A stretch of 64,000 bases of DNA, taken from the NCBI GenBank assembly GCA_017163975.1, contig JAFFSR010000015.1, positions 558,001 to 622,000 of the forward strand. Direction: 5' to 3'. Source of the DNA: Anastatus disparis. Its lineage: Eukaryota; Arthropoda; Insecta; Hymenoptera; Eupelmidae. The first letter of the stretch is position 1. Every line of letters starts with the position of its first letter. This document shows, piece after piece, positions 24,968 to 35,440 of this stretch. The translations under genes were made by a program, and so were the position numbers. Under the pieces are notes generated by a model. It was given only the letters and a program-made list of their open reading frames with translations. It was not told the DNA's origin and ran no database searches.

Positions 24968-25970
24968 TACTTAATATCTTTTTTTCATCATACTGATGAA
25001 TTATTTTCACACATCGTTTACAATTGCATCATATAGATTTAAATAATATAGGTTTTTATAACTTAAGAATTATTGATTTCACTTCTATTTTAGAGTATTA
25101 CCGCAATCTCATTGCTTGTTTTCCTGATTCAGTCGTGAATCTAACGTTATTTGAAAAATTTTAAAATCATGCTTCAATACAATTTCAAACCATGCTATAT
25201 AATTATATTCATATGGACTATTCACATAGTTTTTATAATAAGAATTATATTTTTATGCAATGTAAGTCTAAACGTTAAAAGTAAGGTAATACACATATTT
25301 TATTATTATACTATTCGGCATGTTAAAGGTCAGTTTTAGACGAGGTTTTAGACATTTTTTACTGATCAAAAGTTGTGAAAGAAGCAATTTCGTTTATTTT
25401 TAATAAAAATATATATCAGAATTGCTTTCACTTGTAAATATCTATTCATTTTAACAAATGAGAAACGGAAGCGAGTAAGTTTGTTAAAATTCAAAGAACA
25501 AGCCAAAAAAAATAAATAAAAACTAAATATCTTTTTTAGCTATTTTCGAACGGTAAAGTTAGTCAAAAGCTGATCCTCAATTAGAAAGTGACGCCATGAA
25601 ATATAACGCAAATTAAATAAAGTAGCCAAAATAAGAACTACTGACCCCGGGCAAGATGCATGGGGTCTTATGGCTCCACTAAATTTATCGATTATGATGT
25701 TCTAGTGTTCAAATACGTATTTATAATATTAGTGTAATTAAATACATTAAGGGCATGATGAAGCTTCCCTTTTTGATAATATTTCTGATCCAAGTTTATG
25801 AGTAAATAGAGAATATAATCGGGTTTTGTCACTTCAAGAAAAAAAGTCGTAGGATTCAACTTTAGTGCGAACAACTAAAGAAATCCACCGAAATCTTATA
25901 CTTGACAAGTTATAAACAAGTTTTCAATTAATAGTATTTTGAGATTAGGTTTGTCAACTAATTTGCGATC

Positions 25971-26957
25971 CACACAGTAAAAAAAATTTGTAATTTCAAC
26001 ACACATAAGCGTTACAAATGAAACACAAATTTTTGTGTGTTAAAATTAACAAATTTTTTTTTGTGTAATTTTTTAAGTTTAAATTTTAATATAAAAATTC
26101 ATGAATAATACAAAATATTGAATGATAAAATTTGTAAATTTTACAAATTTATTTTTGTTAAAATATAATGATTAAAATGATTGAATAATAAATAATGACT
26201 TTCTCGTAATTCTTTTTGTTAATATATTTAAAATAAGAAAGAAATAAAGAAATATAAGAAAAAAGATAAAATGATGGATGTTGGAGTGGATCAATAAAAT
26301 CATACTAAACTAAACTTATTTGACAATATTACATTGTCGTTAAAGGCGAACGTAAACGAATAATTACGAAAAGAGCCGATCATTTTTTAATAAGAATATT
26401 TCATTTATAAGTATAGAAATAGAGCCGGTTAGTGGCTCAGTCGGTAGAGCGCTGAATTCGTAATCTCGGAATTCTGAGTTGGAATCCCGCTCTCAGCAAC
26501 CGATTAATAGAAGCACCACTGTAAGTTATATATGCTTTGTTCACAAACACACTTACGAGCTCCGTCGCTAATTAGCATCATAAAGAGCATAAATATAGCG
26601 ATGTTCAAGAAGGAAAAGAAAGTAAACAAATTTTTGAACTTAGCAGAAATTAATATTTGCAAACTAAATTTTACCTTGCATTTATAGCATTTTTATTGCA
26701 TATAATAATAATAATGCTAATATTTAATTATTATAAGTATGAGATTATTTGAATAACTTAGTACACACATGTTTGTCAAAATAACAAACTCCGTGTGTTA
26801 ATTCTACAAAAATTTATGAGTCGATTTTAAAAATACACAGAAATTTTTAAATTACAAAAAATTTTATGTTGATCTTACAAAAATGTTTGTAATATTTTAA
26901 CACCAAAATTTTTGTAAAAAAAAAAATTGACGAATTACACAAAATATTTTACTGTGT
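25971..26957. mobile_element. 987-bp insertion with CACAGTAAAA ends
   Basis: The ends read CACACAGTAAAA and TTTTACTGTGT. The other arm lacks this block near 49300. The interior has several short ACAAAAATTTTTGTGT palindromes and one tRNA-like sequence. A target duplication could not be settled because the junction base is shared. Confidence 0.7.
26424..26502 (+). ncRNA. tRNA-like sequence inside an insertion
   Basis: An A box (TGGCTCAGTCGG) and a weak B box (GAGTTGGAATCCC) at tRNA spacing, with CGGTT at the 5' side pairing with AACCG at the 3' side. The anticodon stem is distorted (GAATTC on both sides of a 9-base loop). Probably a tRNA-derived repeat. Confidence 0.45.
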
Positions 26958-27119
26958 AAGTTCATAAAAAATAACAGCCCCAAAGGATTTTTTATTTTAA
27001 CTGAAATGATTGTACTAATGTAGCTAATGTCAAAATTTGTCAAAATTTAAAGAACAAGACGAAAAAAATTTAAAGTAATAAATATCTTTTTCAAATTTTT
27101 TAAATTGAATAAAATATAT

Positions 27120-27340
27120 AAGAGATCCCATGTGAGATCACATATGAGATGTCACATGAAATCGCCTATGAGATCGCATATGAAATCAAATGTATATTCG
27201 TTAAATTTTTAAAATAAAATCAATATATGTGCGATCTGACATGAGATCTCACATATATTTATTTTATTTTCAAATTTCAACGAATATATATGAGATTTCA
27301 TAGGCGATTTCATATGAGATCTCACACGAGAGTTCATACA
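27120..27340. repeat. GAGATC(T/G)CATATG palindrome array, copy 2 (left arm)
   Basis: Runs of TGAGATCTCACATATGAGAT-like words on both sides of an AT spacer, forming a larger hairpin. The inverted partner in the right arm is 48900-49140. Confidence 0.8.
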
Positions 27341-27448
27341 ATATTTTCAGTACGGATGATTTTTCTCGGCTTGTTCTTTAAATTTAAACATATTAACACT
27401 CTTTCGCTCCTCATTTATTTAAAATAAGTTCATACCCATAAGTAGAAT

Positions 27449-27600
27449 CGGTGGTAGCGCAGGGGCTAAGGCTCTTGGCTCATGCTGTAGTAGACCGGAG
27501 TTTAATCCCCAGGAAAATTTTGGAAAAATTTTTCTGAATTTTCCTCTGTGAAATAGAACTAGAAGACCAGGGAAAACCAATTAAAAATTCTCCCTGGTCA
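27449..27600 (+). ncRNA. tRNA-headed SINE-like repeat, inner end of left arm
   Basis: A-box-like TAGCGCAGGGGC, then a degenerate B box (GGAGTTTAATCCC), then a conserved tail ending CTCCCTGGTCAAT. The inverted copy in the right arm (48620-48786) has an intact B box GGAGTTCGATCCC, so this copy has drifted. The common tail marks the exact inner end of the giant inverted repeat. Confidence 0.5.
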
Positions 27601-29432
27601 ATATTTGTTATGAAGAAATTAATTAATTCGAAATATTTTTTAGACGCATAAAAATATTTTATTGAAGGAAAAATTTTTTTTATTTCCAATATTCAACTTA
27701 ATTTTCATTTTAATATTACGAAATATTAATTTAAAATAAAATAAATAATTCTCAGTATGAGGTATTTTTAAGTTTCAGAAATATCTTATGTATGTTGAGC
27801 AACATTTCATTGATATTTAAAAATGTTATTTTAACTGACGAAATAGATAATATTGATGCAAAAAATATTTCCCTGATTGCCAGAAAGAATCTATTCGACA
27901 CAATAAAAGTTTTTTGGTTACAAAGAAATTTTTTTTCCAGTATAGCTATTAGATCAAGTAACGGTTTTATCATCTATCATTTATTCTTATCATGAGCGAC
28001 AAAGACAGAATTAGGTTCAAGTAACAACCACTACATGAGTTAGGTCTATGAATAGAAGTCTTAGATCGTCTATGATAATGAAAATTAATATAATTGGAAT
28101 ATATATTCAAAATAAATTAAATAACAAATACTATTCTCCTCATTAAGAAATAAGTTGATTGGAAAAAAATTTTTTCTTATTTATTTTTTAGTCTATTTTC
28201 AATTATAATAAATTTTATTAAAAACGAAGCTATTTATTTTAACATATTTTAACGATGAACATAATACTTGTAATCTTATTTAAATAATGAAAATAATTTC
28301 TATTTATAAAATTCATAGTAGAGGATTAAATGTGTTTATCTTACTTGCAAGAAATAAAATCTTGGCTTTCGAAAATTCGCCTTTGTGACTCGAAGGATTA
28401 CAGTGAAGTTGACAGTGGTTATTTTTAACGAAGTGAAATCTTTTATTATCACAGTCCTTACAATCTTCTGACACAAAAGACATAAGAGTATCTTTTTTTC
28501 GTACTCTTCTTGTAAATCGGCTTTGTTCTAAATGCTTCGCAGGGCTGCGCACGCCGTATTCGCAAAATTAATCACGCGTTAAATAGCTCTGAAGAAGCTT
28601 TCTGATTGGTTGATACAGCTTATCTATAAAGAAACCCCCAGTATGTGCAGTAGATTTTTGGACACAGCAATATACTAAGCATTACTAGTGCGCAACTTCA
28701 AAAAGCGCGTTATAAATTGAAATTATTTTCATTATTTAAATATGATTAGAAGTATTATTTCTAAATAAATTAAAAGTATTATCTTCATGGTTAAAATATG
28801 TTGAAATAAATTGCTTCGTTTTTAATAAAATTTTTTATGATTGCAAATAGATTAAAAAATAAATAAAAAAAAAATTTTTTTAATCAACTTATTATTTCTT
28901 AATGAAGAAAATAGTATTTGTAATTTAATCTGTTCTGAATATATATTCCAACCATATAAATTTTTATTATCATAGACGATCTTAGGCTCGTATTCATAGA
29001 CTAACTCAAGTACCGGTTGTTACTTGAACCTAATTCTGTCTTTGTCTCTCCATGATAAGAATAAAAGACAGATGATACAACCGTTACTTGATCTAATAGC
29101 TACAAAGGAAAAAAAAATTATTAGTTACGAAAAAAATTTGATTGTATCAAATATATTCTTTCGGGCAAACGGTGAAATATTTTTTTTATCAATATCATTT
29201 ATTCCGTCAGTGAAAATAAAATTTTTAAATATCAATAAAATGTTTCTCAACATAAATAAGATATTTCTTGTACTTAACAATATCTCATACTGGAAATTAT
29301 TAATTTTATTTTAAATTTATATCTCGTAATGTCAAAATAAAAAGTAAATTAAATAATTAAAATAAAATTTTTTTCCTTCAATAAAATATTTTTATGCATA
29401 TAAAAAATATTGCTTATTAATTTCTGCGTACC
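27601..29432. mobile_element. 1.8-kb foldback element at the inner edge of the left arm
   Basis: Arms of about 700 bp (27605-28310 and 28705-29432) are inverted complements. Shared anchors are GACAAAGACAGAATTAGGTTC and its complement near 29030, and ACTGACGAAATAGATAATAT with a diverged partner near 29200. The 390-bp spacer is not repeated. The right side of the Polinton has no such element. Confidence 0.85.
28313..28552 (-). CDS. 79-codon Cys/His frame in foldback spacer, uncertain
   Basis: The unique spacer of the foldback has a frame with C-K-D-C-D-N-K-R-F-H-F and C-Q-L-H-C, spacing that could bind a metal. Composition is more protein-like than the surrounding AT-rich frames. I recognise no family, and the frame may be an exon captured from elsewhere or chance. 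Confidence 0.25.
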   Translation of the reverse strand: MRSPAKHLEQSRFTRRVRKKDTLMSFVSEDCKDCDNKRFHFVKNNHCQLHCNPSSHKGEFSKAKILFLASKINTFNPLL

Positions 29433-30990
29433 AAATAAAAGTAACTATTCATTGAATAAATATTATCTTTCTTTAAAAATATGTCTGAATTTTTCAAGCC
29501 TAAAAAATAATTTTTTGTAGAAGAATATATTATTTTGAAAACATGAAACATCACTTTTAAGCATATAAATAATTTGTTACAAGTAAATTTAAAATATTAG
29601 TTCAAATAAATGTTTTAACAAATTTAAGTTCTTTTTCTGCAATATAAATTTCAATTTTTTTTAATTACTGAAACTCTCTTGATTCAAAGAATTATTTTTT
29701 TAATCAAAGAAATATTTCTTTAAAACAGTCAGTGTTGATTTTAATTAATATTTGCTCTTTGTAATTATGTTTATAATAATTGTGAAATTTTTTTTCACTG
29801 AAATGTACGTTTTTAATCAAAATAATAATTACTTTATTTAAATGAGAAAATTTTTTTAATTTTTTAGTTATATTTTCTTTATTTTGACAATTATTTTTTT
29901 TTTCAATTCAAAATCCTCTTTTTAATGTAAAGAAATGTAATAAATTACACCGCTTTTTTGCAACAACGAACATTCTATTGTTGAAAAGAGATAAGTTTAT
30001 CGAAGTCATAAACTAATTTGTTTAATTTAAATATTATGTCTTTGGATTAAAAAATTATTTGATGTAAGATATTTTTTTTATTTTTATATAAAAATTATTC
30101 TAAATAAATATTACATTTTTTCAATAAAAAAATATAGCATTGTTTTTAAGAAAGTTTTACTGACTTTCAACCTTATTTTGGAAGTATCTAATTTTTTAAA
30201 GTTAATAAGATATTTTTCTAAATTCGAAATTTTTTTTTTTTTAATATAATAATTTATTAAGGTTTTTTTTTAATTTAAAAATTATTATATTAATTTAAAA
30301 ATGATTTTTCTTCGACTCAAAGAAATTCATTTCTCTGCACCGCATTTCTTCTATTCAAAAACAGCTTCTTTAAAGTTAAAAAAACTTTTTATGCTGTGTA
30401 GTCACAAATTTTGCGTGATATTCCGTGACAAAAGGAACATTCTCACATACTAACTTAATATCATTTCAAAACAATGTATAATAACTGTTTTTATGGTGAA
30501 GAATAAGGCTTTCTTTTTTTTAAAACATTCTGCAGCTAAAAATAAAATTTCATTTCCTTAATATGAAAGGACAAAGATGAGCGACCTGCTCCAGGATAAA
30601 TTTAGAACAAACGTGCCTGTTTTCTTTTAATATCTTACAAATAATACATGTTTTTGATTAACAATCATTGATTATTTTGTTACTCACTAATGTTAAATTA
30701 TTTTTTCCTTTTATGCTATATTATTGAAAAATGAATAATTTATAAAAAAATTATATCTGTTTATTACTATTTGGTTTTTGAATAACACTAATTTAAAAAT
30801 TCGTTTCATGACACAATATATAATGAAGTTGAGATTTAGATTAGAAAAGGACAAAAATAAATGACCTATCATAAAACAAAATTTTTAAGGGTTTGCTTTG
30901 GACCTGTACTTTATCGATCAAATATAGTAATAAATTTTTTTTTTTTCATATGTATAAATATCAGAATTGTTTGTAATTCCTAGCGGGAAT
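29433..30990. other. AT-rich DNA without a recognisable feature
   Basis: Very AT-rich with long A and T tracts. No frame or array stands out. A segment near 30830-30880 (TTAGAAAAGGACAAA...GACCT) faintly echoes the end of the MITE at 18275-18655. Confidence 0.5.
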
Positions 30991-31590
30991 ATAAAATGTT
31001 TAAAAATGTTTAAAACTGTTCAAAACTGTTTAAAACTGTTTATGAGGGCAAAATTTAGAAAATTTAAAACAGTTACGAACAGTTTTAAACATTTTTAAAC
31101 ACTTTCAAAAAGTTTTGAAAATTTCGAAATGATTTCAAACGGTGTTTAATAGTTTTTAATTTTTTATGTTTAAAAGTTATAGAATATTTTAAATATTCAA
31201 AATATTTCAAAACAATTTCAAATCAATATGAATTTTTTTTTATTAACTTGAACAGTTTTGAACGGTTTTAAAATGTTTTCAACACCTTTAAACAGTTTTA
31301 AACAGTTTTAGAAAGTTTAAAAAATTTCAAAATGATTTCAAACAGTGTTTCATAATTTTGTGTTTGTAAAAATGTTCTTATATATATTAAAATTTATGTA
31401 ATATATACGAGAAAATGTTCGCTTTAATTTCAAATTATTCTGTATTTTTTAAAACTGTTTAAAAATGTTAAAAACTTTTTATAACTGTTTCAAATGTCAG
31501 AAATTTTACACTTATAAACTATTTTGAACAGTTTTAAACAGTTTTAAACATTATTAAGTTTTGAATAATTTCAAACTATTTCAAACAGTA
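30990..31590. repeat. AAACTGTTT-type repeat cluster
   Basis: Dozens of scattered copies of AAACTGTTT(A/C) and its complement AAACAGTTT in both orientations, giving self-pairing potential. It ends just outside the Polinton left end. Confidence 0.75.
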
Positions 31591-31619
31591 ATGCACATTT
31601 TATATTTTTACTAGGGATG

Positions 31620-31765
31620 GGAGATATCATCTTCAGTAGTATAGGTACCACTATGGCGCGTCACAACAAACCCCCACTCCTGACCCCCCGCAGAGGTGAA
31701 TGACCTCCGAGCGACATCAGGAGCGGGATGACCCACTATGACACCGTAATATACATATATATATA
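31620..31765 (+). repeat. Polinton left terminal inverted repeat
   Basis: Shares blocks such as GTCACAACAAACCCCCACTC and AGAGGTGAATGACCTC with the complement of 48436-48590, at roughly 75-80% identity by eye. Immediately inside (31770-31830) a partial inverted copy of the outer part occurs, so the left end is itself hairpin-like. Confidence 0.75.
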
Positions 31766-32074
31766 TTATTATGATGTCATGTGCGGAAGGGTCGGAGGAG
31801 TTTGTTATGACACTCCGTAGTTGTACCCTGATTTTAAAACACACACACACACACACACATATTTTAAAAATTTATAAATTAAAAAAAAGGTACTTACCGC
31901 TTTTTTTTAATCAGCATCAATAGTTTTTTTGGACGCCTTGCACTTCCATGAGTTTTTGCACTCTATTAGTTTTTTAAAACACTTTTTTATTTTTAACCAC
32001 TGTTTTTTTTTTTTTTTTTGAGTTTCACAGTTTTTCACTTTACACAACACAGTTTTTTACACTGACACACAAAT

Positions 32075-32545
32075 TTAATATTCAAACCGTCGACGGCGTA
32101 GTCGCACGGCCACTTCATACCGACAACAAAACATCCTCGCCCAGTGTGTTGCTGTCAAGAATATTTCTTGATACACCGGGTCCGAGGTAACGGCGGTGTT
32201 TAGCGTGACGTTAATAAATGGTCGTGGACGCCACTCCAGTGAGCTTGGCTCACGGCTTCGCCGCCGACAAAAATCGTCCAACACCACCGGGTGTTCATAG
32301 GAATAAAAACGCCAGTGGTCCGCCCATAATAGGAGGACCACCAGCGTATTATCGCCGAAACCGGAGAAGTCAAAATTGCGGAATTGCGGGTACATCCGCA
32401 TCCGTCGGATCATCACAAGATGAATGTATCTGATCGGTTCCCGCGGTACAGTTGCCGGCTCTAGCGCGGGGAGAGGATTAGGGTCCTCTCCATCAACCTC
32501 GCGAGGCTCTTTATCGTCCGGCAACATCTTGAACACTAAAATCAT
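32075..32545 (-). CDS. Unknown 156-aa Polinton left-end protein
   Basis: A minus-strand frame with balanced composition in otherwise AT-rich DNA. The N-terminal third is acidic and proline-rich. The middle is aromatic and leucine-rich (V-V-L-L-L-W-A-D-H-W-R-F-Y). The C-terminus is basic (R-L-R-R-R-R-F-E-Y). No family is recognised. It is transcribed away from the main gene block, toward the left terminus. A 27-bp perfect palindrome lies 70-95 bp upstream and a GGTATATGA TATA-like box lies between them, suggesting its own promoter. The frame is intact. Confidence 0.6.
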   Translation of the reverse strand: MILVFKMLPDDKEPREVDGEDPNPLPALEPATVPREPIRYIHLVMIRRMRMYPQFRNFDFSGFGDNTLVVLLLWADHWRFYSYEHPVVLDDFCRRRSREPSSLEWRPRPFINVTLNTAVTSDPVYQEIFLTATHWARMFCCRYEVAVRLRRRRFEY

Positions 32546-32613
32546 TGTCTTGATCTTAGTGTCATTCTCCTATCTTAATCATATACCGATGATCTAATAA
32601 CATCAAAATTTGA

Positions 32614-32640
32614 CGTGTGAAAGAAAGTTTCTTTCACACG
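32614..32640. promoter_or_regulatory. 27-bp perfect palindrome upstream of minus-strand gene
   Basis: CGTGTGAAAGAAA and its exact complement are separated by a single G. It lies upstream of the minus-strand gene and could be an operator-like site or a small hairpin. Confidence 0.5.
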
Positions 32641-32879
32641 TGTAGTTTTCTGCTAAAAATCAAAACAAAAATACACAGCTGCAATAGGCCGTCATGATTC
32701 TATAAAACATCTACATCAGCACTTTTAAGACAATATTGTTACAATGCAGCTGTGGTTAGTCTATGGGAAATTAAAAAAATACATTTAAAATTCTCGTAAA
32801 AATTGCAGAGTTAAAATCCGCATGTGGATAAAAGATAAGTCTGCATTTTGGTATCATCTTCAAGGATAGGAATATGTAT

Positions 32880-34005
32880 CAAAAATCACCTTGATATTTT
32901 TATTAGATCAATAGATAATCGATCATGTATCGATTCTTGATCTATTGATCCTAGAAAGCTGATTTTTTTGAACATATAATAATCTGAACATAAGAAATCA
33001 AATGGCATCCTAATAAATCAATTATATTAAAAATTGATTGATTTTAAAAATTGTAATTACGGTATAAGTCATCATACATGCTACTGAAAGCACACGAACA
33101 TCCTTATCTTATCTGATGAATCATACACAAATTACAAATTTTAAAATTCACGAATTTTGGAAAAATAAAAAATTTTACGATGCCATTCGATTTTTTCCTA
33201 TTCAAATAACATATGTACCAAAAATCACCTTGATATTTTTATTAGATCAATAGATAATCGATCATGTATCGATTATTAATTTATTGATCCTAGAAAGCTG
33301 ATTTTTTGAACAAATACTAATCTGAACATAAAAAATCAAATAGCATCATAAGAAATCAATTATATTAAAAATTGATCGATTTTAAAAATTGTAATTACGG
33401 TATTAGTCATCATACACTGTACTAAAAACATACGAACATCCTTATCTTATCTGATAATTCATACACAAATTACAAATTATAAAATTCACGAATTTTGGAA
33501 AAATAAAAAATTTTATGACGCCATTCGATTTTTTGCTATTTAAATAACATATGTACCAAAAATCATCTTGATATCTTTATTAGATCAATAGATAATCGAT
33601 CATGTATCGATTCTTGATCTATTGATCCTAGAAAGCTGATTTTTTGAACATATACTAATCTGAACATAATAAATCAAATGGCATCATAAGAAACCATTCA
33701 TATTAAAAATTGATCGATTTTAAAAATTGTAATTACGGTATTAGTCATCATACACTGTACTAAAAGCATACGAACATCCTTATCTTATCTGATGATTCAT
33801 ACACAAATTACAAATTTTAAAATTCACGAATTTTGGAAAATTAAAAAATTTTATGGTACCATTCGATTTTTTGCTGTTCAAATAACATATCTACCAAAAA
33901 CCACCTTGATATCTTTATTAGATCAATAGATAATCGATCATGTATCGATTCTTGATCTATTGATCCTAGAAAGCTGATTTTTAGAAATTATACTAATTTT
34001 AATAT
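32880..34005. repeat. 3.3 tandem copies of a 338-bp repeat with internal hairpin
   Basis: Copies begin CAAAAATCA(C/T)CTTGAT at 32880, 33219, 33557 and 33895, a period of 338-339 bp. Each contains a 45-bp inverted repeat with GATCAATAGAT and ATCTATTGATC arms around ATCGAT words (32906-32950, 33245-33289, 33583-33627, 33921-33965). They lie between the left TIR and the first plus-strand gene. Confidence 0.92.
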
Positions 34006-34129
34006 AAGAAATGCAATTGCATCATTAAAATTGTAATTACAGGTTAGTTATATTACCCGCATCATTCACTCTTAAAGATTTTATTTTTTATTTTAATACT
34101 GCTTAATTAGAAAATGATTTAAATGGAAG

Positions 34130-34500
34130 TACCATGTGTAGCTTGCAATTTTCAGAATTCTTACTATTGATATTTTATAGTTTCTTGGTATAACACGTGT
34201 GCTTGCAATTCTCAGAATGCTTACTATTATTCTTTCATTGTTTCTTAGTATAACACGTGTTCATCACATATCATCATCACACGTGTGCTTGCATTTCTCA
34301 GAATGCTTACTATTGCTATTTTATTATTTCTTGGTATAACACGTGTTCATCATCACACGTGTGGCTATATTTTTTAGAATGCTTACTATTGGTATTTTAT
34401 AGTTTCTTAGTATAACTCGTGTTCGCTACATATCATCATCACACGTGTGCTTGCAATTTTTAGAATGCTCACTATTGGTATCTCATTGTTTCTTGGTATT
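34130..34500. repeat. ACACGTGTGCTTGCA direct repeats
   Basis: Five imperfect units of 60-110 bp, each with GTGCTTGCAATT(C/T)TCAGAAT and TTTCTTGGTATAACACGTGT. Each joins to the next through the palindrome ACACGTGT, which contains the E-box CACGTG. The array leads directly into the promoter at 34563. Confidence 0.85.
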
Positions 34501-34562
34501 TAAAATTGTATTGTCTCTTTATTTGCGCCACAGCTGCTCCTTATTTCTTTTATTCTGACAGC

Positions 34563-34569
34563 TATAAAA
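34563..34569 (+). promoter_or_regulatory. TATA box of the first plus-strand Polinton gene
   Basis: TATAAAA lies 56 bp before the ATG at 34625, with an ACAGTG initiator-like word about 20 bp downstream. The array of CACGTG-containing repeats lies just upstream. Confidence 0.5.
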
Positions 34570-34624
34570 TGCGCTCGAAACAGTGCTTCCTCCATAATTG
34601 TACTTGAAGGCTTGATAGATAATC

Positions 34625-35436
34625 ATGGAAAACGTATCTAGATTTCACGCTTTTAGTGTGCTCAATTGTGTGCTACGTTTCGCTATTGCACACGAACCGA
34701 TGATACGCACAATTTGTCAAAATATACAGCGTGGCAATTGAAGAAATTTACCGACAGAAGCGTTATTAAGTAGATTACGTTTTATTCTATTACATTGTAC
34801 CGTACGAACAATAATTTATTTACATCGACGAGGATTATTTTCCAATAGATTTATACTTGATATGGTGGACAGTGTCATACGACAAAGAAATCTTTCAGAC
34901 CCAGATTCGAACGAGGTGCTGCGACAAAATGGTAATTAATTAATTTAAATGCTTTAATCTATATCTACACATAATTAATATATTAATCATTTTAGCACTA
35001 AGACGGATGGCAGACGATATTGAAGGTGACGAGGTTATCGCTGGTTGTGAATACGTGTTTGGTGAGTGAGAGAGATTTTTAAAAGCTAGAAGTTTTTACA
35101 GAAGAATATTTTTTAACTTTTTATAATTTATTTTTCTCGTATTTCTAGAACCTACAAGTGCAAGTGTTGTGGAAGAAGAAGATGATGATAACCCCGTCAT
35201 TCCATCATCATCATCAAGAAGAGTGTCATCCAGAAGGTTATCATCATCATCATCGTCATCATCTTCATCTCCATCGTCATCATCATCTACTGATAACTCT
35301 TTATCGTCTTCCAATGATGTTGAAATGGAGCGTAAGTATAATCGATATATATTATTACTTCTATGTTTTTAGTAATACATATAGATATATATTAAGATTA
35401 AAAGAAAAATATAGTTGATCTGTTACAGAGCCGTGA
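34625..35436 (+). pseudogene. Spliced pre-polymerase gene with one premature stop
   Basis: Four exons are inferred: 34625-34931, 34996-35061, 35149-35331 and 35429-35436. Each junction has a clean GT-AG boundary (GTAATT, GTGAGT, GTAAGT) and the first three exons join in phase. Exon 1 is leucine/arginine-rich and helical. Exon 3 is acidic then strongly serine-rich. The product ends Q-P-stop a few bases before the polymerase ATG. A TGA at 34739-34741 interrupts exon 1 in frame, so only a 38-aa peptide would be made. No family is recognised; the acidic-serine tail is reminiscent of a regulatory protein. The older copy also has a spliced acidic gene in this position. Confidence 0.55.
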
Positions 35437-35440
35437 AGGT

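Larger units (their letters stand above)
15185..27600 (+). repeat. Left arm of a giant (42.7-kb) inverted repeat
   Basis: Segments 15185-15303, 17975-18270, 18660-19697, 20282-21960, 23655-24035, 24968-25970 and 26958-27600 are, in order, the inverted complement of the right arm at 48620-57870. The intervening blocks are insertions absent from the right arm. Anchors include the start ATTCGCTGATCTAAAGTC, GTAGCACATGAAAAATATAC near 18260, and the AGGAATTCTCCC-like inner end at about 27590. Arm identity looks like 85-90% by eye. The arm contains internal minisatellites, as foldback-type elements often do. Confidence 0.85.

Noticed and set aside
24161..25010. Frames of 62-114 codons on both strands
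   Set aside because: They fall in the TCTGCTG/GTGCAC repeats of a MITE and mirror each other's composition.
35096..35418. Frames antisense to or out of phase with the serine-rich exon
   Set aside because: They are shadows of exon 3 of the spliced gene, which has splice sites and in-phase joins.
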